64,000 bases of DNA, taken from Tannerella serpentiformis (GTDB taxonomy: Bacteria; Bacteroidota; Bacteroidia; Bacteroidales; Tannerellaceae). The notes under the pieces were generated by a model. The model was not told where the DNA came from, did no database searches, and saw only the letters and a list, made by a program, of their open reading frames with translations. Within the stretch, counting starts at the first letter, position 1. Each line of letters begins with the position of its first letter. This document shows positions 58,230 through 64,000 of this stretch, piece after piece. Position numbers and translations under genes: made by a program. The stretch covers positions 2,418,001 to 2,482,000 of the forward strand of contig NZ_CP028365.1 of assembly GCF_003033925.1 (NCBI RefSeq). The letters are read 5' to 3'.

Positions 58230-58892
58230 ATGCTCACCGACACCTACGTGCCCATTGCTGAAGAGATCGAGGCCTACGCTCTCGATCACTCGGACGCAGA
58301 ACCTCCGCTGCTGGCTCGCCTCAACCGAGACGCGCACGTGAAACTGTTGCGGCCGCGCATGATTGCCGGTCACTTACAAGGGCGGGCATTGAAGATGTGC
58401 TGCCGCATGATGCGCCCGAAGCGTTTGCTGGAGATCGGCACCTATACCGGCTACGCCACGTTCTGTTTGGCAGAGGGCACGGACCCGGACGCCGAAATCC
58501 ACACGGTGGAGATTAACGACGAGATGGAGCCATTCTTCCGCACCTATTGGCAGGAGCACCCTGACCGCATGAAGATCCACCCCCATTGGGACGACATACG
58601 GAGGGTGCTCCCCCAGCTTGGGCCCGAGCCGTTTGACTTGGTCTACATCGACGCGGATAAGCGCGACTACTGCGCCTACTATGACCTCGTCTTCCCCCTT
58701 GTCCGCCCCGGCGGGTTGATCCTGGCCGACAACACGCTCTGGTCTGGAAAGGTCGTGAAGGAGGATGCCACCCATACGGACACTCAAACGCGTGGTATTA
58801 TGGCCTTTAACGAGCTGATACGGAATGACAACCGTGTCGAAAAAGTGTTGCTCCCCCTACGCGACGGTCTGACCGTGATCTGGAAAAAGTAG
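58230..58892 (+). CDS. SAM-dependent O-methyltransferase (CCoAOMT family)
   Basis: 220 residues from ATG 58230 (MLTDTYVPIAEEIEAYALDH). Motif I LLEIGTYTGYATFCLAEG (about 68-85), HTVEINDEM, and the metal-binding LVYIDADKRDYCAYYDL (about 152-168) and LADNTLWSGKV (about 183-193) motifs define the class I, divalent-metal-dependent O-methyltransferase family. The substrate is unknown (catechol-like in related enzymes). 22 bp after pyk. Confidence 0.9.
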   Translation: MLTDTYVPIAEEIEAYALDHSDAEPPLLARLNRDAHVKLLRPRMIAGHLQGRALKMCCRMMRPKRLLEIGTYTGYATFCLAEGTDPDAEIHTVEINDEMEPFFRTYWQEHPDRMKIHPHWDDIRRVLPQLGPEPFDLVYIDADKRDYCAYYDLVFPLVRPGGLILADNTLWSGKVVKEDATHTDTQTRGIMAFNELIRNDNRVEKVLLPLRDGLTVIWKK

Positions 58893-59024
58893 GGCGGAGG
58901 TGCCACGATGGGCAGATCTGTCAAGAAAGAAGATGTCCCTGTGGCGGCGAATCCGTTCGTAGTCCCGTTGGGCTATCCCTGAGGGGGGACGATTGACGTC
59001 CTCACCCAGTGCATCTCAGTTTTA

Positions 59025-59219
59025 GCGTTTCACTTTTAGATTTTAGATCAGGCGGAGGAAGTTCTCGTGATGATAAATCCCATCCCCACCCAGAATGTCC
59101 TCGCCTTAGCGTTTCACTTTTAGAATTTAGATCAGGCGGAGGAAGTTCTCGTGATGATGAATCTCGTCCCCACCCAGAATGTCCTCGCCTTAGTTTCTCA
59201 CTTTTAGATTTTAGATAAG
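59025..59219. repeat. Tandem array K: 84-bp units, about 2.3 copies
   Basis: AGGCGGAGGAAG recurs at 59050 and 59134, spacing 84 (2 x 42). TTTCACTTTTAGA(T/A)TTTAGAT occurs three times, the last directly before the rbfA ATG, so the array forms the rbfA leader. It occupies most of the 58893-59219 gap; 58893-59020 shows nothing else. Confidence 0.9.
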
Positions 59220-59555
59220 ATGGAAGGAACCCGATTGAATAAGATAGGAAGACTGCTACAGAAAGAGTTAGGCGACCTCTTCCTCCGACAGACCAAAGCG
59301 CTGCCTGGGACACTCGTCTCGGTGAGTGCCGTGCGCGTCAGTCCGGATTTGAGTGTGGCCAAGGTCTACCTCAGTATTTTCCCCACCGAAAAGGCGGACG
59401 AGCTGATGGGCGCTATCGAAACCAACAAGAAGACCATTCGATACGACCTCGGCCAACGCGTTCGCCTCCAGCTCAGGAGAATACCCGAGCTGATCTTCTA
59501 TCGCGACGACTCGTTGGACTATGTCGAAAACATCGACCAACTGTTGAACAAATAG
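59220..59555 (+). CDS. rbfA: Ribosome-binding factor A
   Basis: 111 residues, KH-fold-like. Start MEGTRLNKIGRLLQKELGD; internal TLVSVSAVRVSPDLSVAKVY (about 30-50) and LRRIPELIFYRDDSLDYVENI (about 83-104) match RbfA. It binds immature 30S subunits and aids 16S 5' end maturation and cold adaptation. The array K repeat abuts its start codon. Confidence 0.93.
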   Translation: MEGTRLNKIGRLLQKELGDLFLRQTKALPGTLVSVSAVRVSPDLSVAKVYLSIFPTEKADELMGAIETNKKTIRYDLGQRVRLQLRRIPELIFYRDDSLDYVENIDQLLNK

Positions 59556-59567
59556 CATTGATTAGAC

Positions 59568-59649
59568 AAGGGCGAACCCATGCGTCTACCCCTCAGCGTG
59601 TACCGATCGCGGATCGGCGTGCAGTGGGCGGACCCATCGGTTCGCCCTT
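59568..59649 (+). terminator. Long-range hairpin after rbfA
   Basis: AAGGGCGAACC (59568-59578) / GGTTCGCCCTT (59639-59649), 11-bp perfect arms 60 bp apart with small inner dyads. No T-run, so function as terminator is uncertain. Confidence 0.4.
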
Positions 59650-59694
59650 CGTGTGTGGTTACCCCTCGATATTCTCGCTGGTTTATGGACGGCC

Positions 59695-59970
59695 GATCCG
59701 CCCCGCTTTCCCGTCCTCGAAAAGGATGGGACTTAAAAATGTACCCCCTAACCCTTAGCCGACACGAATCGGAAAGATCACCTCTTTGGCTTTCTCATCC
59801 CCAAAAAGGATGGGATTCAAAAATGTACCCGCAAACCCTTAGCCGACACGAATCGGAAAGAGCGACCCTTGGGCTTTCCCGTCCTTGGTGGGGAGGATTA
59901 GGGGGCGTATGCAATACGCCCCTACCTTGCTGGAAGGAAGAAAGAACCATCCTTGGGCTTTCCCGCCCTT
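59695..59970. repeat. Tandem array L: 84-bp units, about 3 copies
   Basis: ACCCTTAGCCGACACGAATC recurs at 59751 and 59835 (84 bp). Units include CCGA-CACGAA-TCGG and a CATCC-GGATG dyad. The third partial unit is interrupted by a GGGCGTATGCAATACGCCC palindrome at 59901. It fills much of the 59556-60072 gap. Confidence 0.88.
59901..59923. repeat. Dispersed palindrome GGGCGTATTGCATACGCCC, copy 3
   Basis: GGGGGCGTATGCAATACGCCCC, same dyad as at 29161, lying within array L. Confidence 0.88.
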
Positions 59971-60072
59971 GGCGAGGAGAGCGAGAGGCGGATATTTTTG
60001 CGACCTGTCCTTACTCATTTTTAGTGACCATTACCCCCAGACTTACTTTTCATTTTTAGTTTTTCGAAACCC

Positions 60073-62169
60073 GTGAACCTACCTCTCTTCATCGCCAGGC
60101 GCTATCTGTTGGCTAAGAAGTCGCACAACGCCATCAACATCATTTCTATGATTTCTGTTTGCAGCGTGGCTGTGGCCACCGTCGCGCTGGTCTGTGTGCT
60201 GTCCGTCTTCAATGGATTTCACGATCTCGTGGCCTCCATGTTTGGCCACTTTGATCCTGATCTTAAGATTACGGCCGTAGAGGGTAAGGTGTTCATTCCC
60301 AACACCGACGCGATGCGCTCGGTGCGTGCCTTGCCCCAGGTGGAAGCCGCCACGGAGGTGTTGCAAGAGAACGTGCTCCTCCGCTACGGCGGTCGTCAAC
60401 AGATAGCCGTGGCCAAGGGCGTAGACAGCGCCTTCGAGCGCACCGTAGACCTTGGATCGGTGCTTATCGACGGGCGTTATGCGCTGAATGAGGGCGGGAC
60501 GGACTATGCCATTCCCGGCATTGGACTGGCGTCCACCCTGGGCGTCAATGCGTCCTTCACCGATCCGATCGAGATCTATGCCCCCAAGCGTGAAGGACGC
60601 GTCAGCGCGTCCCAGGCTGCGACCTCATTCCAGATCGAATACGCCTACGTCAGCGGAGTCTTCTGCATCGACCGTCCGGAGTACGACGCGAATTACCTGA
60701 TCCTGCCTATCGACTTAGTGCGCAACATGTTGCACTACGATGCGGGCGAGGTGTCGGCTCTCGAACTTAAGCTGAAACCCGGGGCCCGGGTCGGCGACCT
60801 CAAGCAGCAGATCCAGCAGAGGCTGGGCCAAGGCTTCCGCATTGAAGACCGTTTCGAGCAGCAGGAAGCGTCGTTCCGCATGATGCAAATCGAGAAATGG
60901 ATGACCTTTCTCATCCTCGCCTTCATCCTTACCATCGCTCTGTTTAACGTAGTCAGCTCGCTCTCCATGCTCATCATCGAGAAGGAAGACGATGTGCAGA
61001 TGCTGCGCAGTATGGGCGCCAGCCAGCGTTTGATTCGCCGCATCTTCCTCTACGAAGGATGCATGATTCCGCTCTTGGGCGCCGTCGTGGGCATAGCTAT
61101 CGGCGTCGCGCTTTGCCTTGTGCAGCAGACGTTTGGTCTCATCCGGCTCGGGGAGACGGGGGCCTTTGTCAGCGACCAGTATCCCGTGCGCGTGTCGCCC
61201 TGGGATCTGCTGGCCATCTTCGTCACCGTGGTTGCGATCGGTGGGCTCACGTCGTGGTACCCCGTTCGCTCGGCCGCTCGACGGTGGGCCGTGACCATGC
61301 CCAAGGCCGCCGCGGCGAGTCTGCTGTTGTTCGGGCTGCTGGCTACGGCGAGCTGCTCGGGCGGCGGAGGACAGTCGGCCGACGATAGCCATCGCGTGTC
61401 CGTAACGATAGAGGCGCAGCGCTACTTTGCCGAGCGCATCGGAGGCGCGCATTTCACGATCCACACCGTAGTGCCGCCCGGGCAAAGTCCGGAAACGTTC
61501 GACCCCACGCCTCAGGAAATGATGGCCGTGGCCCGTAGCCGCGCCTATCTGCGTGTCGGACGCATCGGGTTTGAGCAGGTCTGGATGCCGACCATTGTGG
61601 AGCAAAACCCGCATTTGCAAGTCTTCGACCTCTCCCAAGGCATTCGTTGGATCGATAGCGATCCCTCCGCGCACGACCAGCACGCACACGGCGGGGGCGA
61701 CCCGCACATCTGGAACGCGCCTGCCACCGCACGTCAGATGGCCGAAAACACCCTCCGCGCCTTTTGCCTCCTCGACACGGCGCACACCGCTGTCTACCGA
61801 GCGGCCCACGCCTCGCTCGTGGCCGAAATCGACTCCACCGACGCCGCCCTGCACGCGATGCTGGACACACTCACCCACCGCACGTTCATCATTTACCACC
61901 CGGCGCTGACCTACTTCGCCCAGGCGTACCACCTCAAGCAGCTGGCGATAGAAATCGACGGCAAGGAGCCCTCGGCCGCCTCGATGAAAAAACTCATCGA
62001 CGAAGCCCGGGCCCAGCACGTGCGAGTCGTTTTTGTACAGCGCGAGTTCGACCGCAAGCACGCCGAATCCGTTGCCAGAGAGATCGGTGCCCGCGTAGTC
62101 GTTATCGACCCCCTTTCAGCCCAGTGGAAAGACGAGATGCTCAAAATCGGACAGGCGCTAACAAAGTGA
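60073..62169 (+). CDS. FtsX-like (LolC/E-type) permease fused to ZnuA-type metal-binding lipoprotein
   Basis: 698 residues in one open frame. Residues 1-405: LolC/E-like permease with TM1 (ISMISVCSVAVATVALVCVL), a periplasmic region, and three TMs (about 275-390). From residue 409, MPKAAAASLLLFGLLATASC is a lipoprotein signal with lipobox TASC, followed by a ZnuA-like binding domain with the His-rich loop HDQHAHGGGDPH and YHPALTYFAQAY; the first His ligand position reads SPETFDPTP. An internal ATG at 61297 could start ZnuA alone. GTG start at 60073. A ZnuC-like ATPase gene lies downstream. True fusion or single-base artefact is unresolved. Confidence 0.8.
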   Translation: MNLPLFIARRYLLAKKSHNAINIISMISVCSVAVATVALVCVLSVFNGFHDLVASMFGHFDPDLKITAVEGKVFIPNTDAMRSVRALPQVEAATEVLQENVLLRYGGRQQIAVAKGVDSAFERTVDLGSVLIDGRYALNEGGTDYAIPGIGLASTLGVNASFTDPIEIYAPKREGRVSASQAATSFQIEYAYVSGVFCIDRPEYDANYLILPIDLVRNMLHYDAGEVSALELKLKPGARVGDLKQQIQQRLGQGFRIEDRFEQQEASFRMMQIEKWMTFLILAFILTIALFNVVSSLSMLIIEKEDDVQMLRSMGASQRLIRRIFLYEGCMIPLLGAVVGIAIGVALCLVQQTFGLIRLGETGAFVSDQYPVRVSPWDLLAIFVTVVAIGGLTSWYPVRSAARRWAVTMPKAAAASLLLFGLLATASCSGGGGQSADDSHRVSVTIEAQRYFAERIGGAHFTIHTVVPPGQSPETFDPTPQEMMAVARSRAYLRVGRIGFEQVWMPTIVEQNPHLQVFDLSQGIRWIDSDPSAHDQHAHGGGDPHIWNAPATARQMAENTLRAFCLLDTAHTAVYRAAHASLVAEIDSTDAALHAMLDTLTHRTFIIYHPALTYFAQAYHLKQLAIEIDGKEPSAASMKKLIDEARAQHVRVVFVQREFDRKHAESVAREIGARVVVIDPLSAQWKDEMLKIGQALTK

Positions 62170-62223
62170 CCCCAACAGACAATCCCATTCCCAGTCATTT
62201 TGAGTATCCCGAAAAGTTGTCCG

Positions 62224-62275
62224 ACGCCCCTAGCGCCTTGATTTTCTTTCGCCTTCTTTTCTTTCATCAAAAACA
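62224..62275. repeat. Decayed copy of the CTTCTTTTCTTGC element
   Basis: GCGCCTTGATTTTCTTTCGC followed by CTTCTTTTCTTTCATCAAAA resembles 27935-27975, but the right palindrome arm is lost. Confidence 0.5.
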
Positions 62276-62365
62276 AACCGGCGCTAACAAAGTACGAGTG
62301 GTTCGCCATCAATTATTAAGCAGTTATTCGGTACCCGGTGGCGTTCCCTGTCAAGGGGACGCCTG

Positions 62366-62388
62366 TAGGGGCGTATTGCATACGCCCT
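62366..62388. repeat. Dispersed palindrome GGGCGTATTGCATACGCCC, copy 4
   Basis: GTAGGGGCGTATTGCATACGCCC dyad in the 62170-62728 gap. Confidence 0.88.
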
Positions 62389-62455
62389 TCTATCATTCCC
62401 GCAGGGAATGTTTGAGAGTAGGTGGATACTTCGTCCCCTTCCGGGGTACGTATAA

Positions 62456-62478
62456 GAGGGCGTATTCAATACGCCCCT
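62456..62478. repeat. Dispersed palindrome GGGCGTATTGCATACGCCC, copy 5
   Basis: GAGGGCGTATTCAATACGCCCC, variant loop, 90 bp after copy 4. Confidence 0.85.
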
Positions 62479-62499
62479 ACCCTGCCGGCAGGAAAAAGA

Positions 62500-62725
62500 A
62501 TCAGTGCCCCTCAGACCTTCCCATCCCTATTAGTTTTAAGAAAACATACACATCCCACCAACCCATCCCCATCAAAAAAATCAATCAATGTCCCTCCGTC
62601 TTTCCCATCCCCATTAGTTTTAAGAAAACATACATCTCCCACCAACCCATCCCCATCAAAAAAATCAATCAGTGCCCCTCAGGCCTTCCCCTCCCTATCC
62701 ATTTTTCGAATTTAGCTCATCACAC
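62500..62725. repeat. Tandem array M: 84-bp units, about 2.7 copies
   Basis: TCAGTGCCCCTCAG or a variant recurs at 62501, 62585 and 62669, exactly 84 bp apart; each unit contains TTAGTTTTAAGAAAACATAC. It ends just before ATG 62729 of the ATPase gene, so forms its leader. Confidence 0.93.
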
Positions 62726-62728
62726 CCT

Positions 62729-63433
62729 ATGCTTCTCGTTCAAATAAACCATGTAACGGCCGGTTACGACTCCCAAAAAGACGTGCTAATCGATGTCTCT
62801 CTCCAGATTGCAGAGCGCGACTTCCTCTGCATCGTAGGCCCCAACGGCGGCGGCAAAACAACCCTCCTGCGCGTCCTGCTCGGGCTGCTCAAGCCACGCA
62901 TCGGCGCCGTGAATTTCTATCGCGACGGCCAACCCATTCCCAAACTCCCCGTGGGCTACCTGCCTCAGGTCAACGCTATCGATCGCCGATTCCCGATCTC
63001 AGTCGCCGAGGTCGTCGCCTCCGGATTCCTAGCCGAGACACGTGGGCGGCGCTGTTCGGCCGAGCAACGCCAACGCGTGGAGGCAGTCATCGACCGTATG
63101 GGACTCAACAACTTAGCCCGCCGACCTATCGGCGAGCTCTCCGGCGGCGAACTCCAACGCACGATGCTTGGGCGCGCCATCGTGGCCCACCCGCGCTTGC
63201 TCGTTTTAGATGAGCCGAACACGTATATGGACCGTCGCTTTGGCGATACGTTAGGCGACCTGCTGTCGGAGATCAATCGCGAGGCGGCTGTCGTACTCGT
63301 CTCGCACGACCCCGGCGCCCTCCGGCCACTGATCAAAAACATGGCCTTTGTACGTCGCCAACTCCGCTACGTTCCGGGAAACGACCTCTCCGCCGTTAGC
63401 CTCGACAGCGAAGAATCTGAATCTATGGATTAG
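62729..63433 (+). CDS. ABC transporter ATPase, metal (ZnuC) type
   Basis: 234 residues from ATG 62729 (MLLVQINHVTAGYD). Walker A GPNGGGKTTLL (about 37-47), Q-loop LPQVNAI, signature LSGGELQR (about 139-146), Walker B LLVLDEPNTY (about 161-170) with Asn after Pro, H-loop VLVSHD. GPNGGGKTT and the YLPQVNAIDRRFP stretch resemble metal-uptake ATPases (ZnuC/MntB). No matching inner-membrane ZnuB permease is visible in the window; it may follow downstream or the fused protein upstream may be the partner. A terminator follows directly. Confidence 0.88.
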   Translation: MLLVQINHVTAGYDSQKDVLIDVSLQIAERDFLCIVGPNGGGKTTLLRVLLGLLKPRIGAVNFYRDGQPIPKLPVGYLPQVNAIDRRFPISVAEVVASGFLAETRGRRCSAEQRQRVEAVIDRMGLNNLARRPIGELSGGELQRTMLGRAIVAHPRLLVLDEPNTYMDRRFGDTLGDLLSEINREAAVVLVSHDPGALRPLIKNMAFVRRQLRYVPGNDLSAVSLDSEESESMD

Positions 63434-63470
63434 CCGCTCTCGAAAATCCGCCCAGTTTGTGGAACACGCA

Positions 63471-63520
63471 AGCCGGACGAATCCCATCCCCACCAAGGAC
63501 AGGATTCGCCCGGCTTTCTT
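63471..63520 (+). terminator. Terminator of the ZnuC-like gene
   Basis: AGCCGGACGAATCC (63471-63484) / GGATTCGCCCGGCT (63502-63515) followed by TTTCTTATTT. It lies 38 bp past the stop, so no permease gene follows in the same transcript. Confidence 0.8.
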
Positions 63521-63599
63521 ATTTCCCGTCCTCAGTAAGTATATGGAAAACACGTACTTCATCTTTTCCTTACCCGTCAAGGAAGAGAAAGCTGTAACT

Positions 63600-64000
63600 A
63601 TATTTATCCCATCCTCGGCGAGTTTTCGATAGCTGTGGCCATATTCATCCCATTCCCGCCGGGTTTTTGATAGCTGTGGCCATATTCATCCAATCCTTGG
63701 CGGGTTTTCGATAGATATGGCCATATTCATCCCATCCTTGCCGGGTTTTCGGTGAAAATGGCCATATTCGCCTAATCCCCGCCGGGTTTTCAGTGAAAAT
63801 GGCCATATCCATCCAATCCTCGCCGGGTTTTCAGTGAAAATTGCCATATCTGTCCAATCCTCGCCGGGTTTTCAGTGAATATGGCTATATCCGTCCAATC
63901 CTCGCCGGGTTTTCAGTGAAAATGACCATATCCGTCCAATTCCCGCCGGGTTTTCGGTGAATATGACCATATTCCCCTAATCCCCGCCGGGTTTCGCGTA
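63600..64000. repeat. Tandem array N: 41-bp units, at least 9 copies, runs off window
   Basis: The GGCCATATTC landmark (or variants) recurs at 63641, 63682, 63723, 63764, 63805, 63846, 63887, 63928 and 63969, all 41 bp apart. Units share CGCCGGGTTTTC and a dyad such as ATATGGCCATAT or GAATATG-AC-CATATTC. The array fills the right end of the window after the ATPase terminator. Confidence 0.95.

Noticed and set aside
59580-60059. 159-residue frame between rbfA and the permease
   Set aside because: It is spanned by the rbfA hairpin, array L and a dispersed palindrome; no domain is visible.

Overview
The window looks like a chromosomal segment of a GC-rich member of the Bacteroidales (Bacteroidota), most like Tannerella or a relative in the Porphyromonadaceae/Tannerellaceae. 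The pointers are: promoters of the Bacteroidota type (TTTG, about 19 nt, TAnnTTTG), a type IX secretion type-B C-terminal domain, a HmuY-family hemophore next to a HmuR-like haem receptor, a DUF1343/NamZ muramidase, a Bacteroidota-type LptD, and an ECF sigma gene overlapping a membrane/beta-barrel partner. This placement is inference from gene content; I could not search a database. No insertion sequence, prophage, CRISPR array or rRNA was seen.

Layout. 1-4.3 kb: partial class I amidotransferase-like hydrolase, gyrB, a tRNA-Glu(UUC)-rpsT-tRNA-Glu(CUC) unit, a YigZ-family gene and a small unknown gene. 4.9-15.1 kb (minus): uvrA, a lytic transglycosylase lipoprotein, a T9SS cargo, brnQ and a large M16 protease. 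15.7-21 kb (plus): a haem-acquisition operon (receptor, methyltransferase, HmuY-like lipoprotein, PepSY-TM protein). 21.4-29.7 kb: NamZ-like muramidase, HD protein, LptD, ribD, prmC, recX. 30.7-36 kb (minus): der, era, fabH, rpmF, yceD (DUF177), comF. 36.2-39 kb: lipoprotein, barrel/anti-sigma-like protein and ECF sigma factor. 39.7-49.9 kb: membrane pyrophosphatase, PepSY-like protein, TonB-type barrel receptor, two-component system, TPR protein and barrel protein. 50.7-63.4 kb: possible DUF6261 gene, ribF, flippase, MATE pump, xerD-like recombinase, aroQ, pyk, O-methyltransferase, rbfA, a permease fused to a ZnuA-type metal-binding lipoprotein, and a ZnuC-type ATPase.

The outstanding feature is not a gene. 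By my gene calls all 14 intergenic gaps longer than 300 bp carry a tandem array whose unit is about 40-42 bp, or exactly 84 bp (2 x 42). One further array of exact 42-bp units lies inside the lptD coding region. The unit sequences differ from array to array while the period stays constant. Most units contain a short palindrome, and in at least two arrays base changes on one arm are matched by compensating changes on the other. The arrays sit between tandem, divergent and convergent genes alike, so they are not simply terminators or promoters. 42 bp is four turns of B-DNA; selection on spacing and dyad symmetry rather than on sequence is my leading interpretation (inference).

Smaller repeat families are a dispersed palindrome with core GGGCGTATTGCATACGCCC (five copies) and a palindrome with core CTTCTTTTCTTGC (two good copies and a decayed one).
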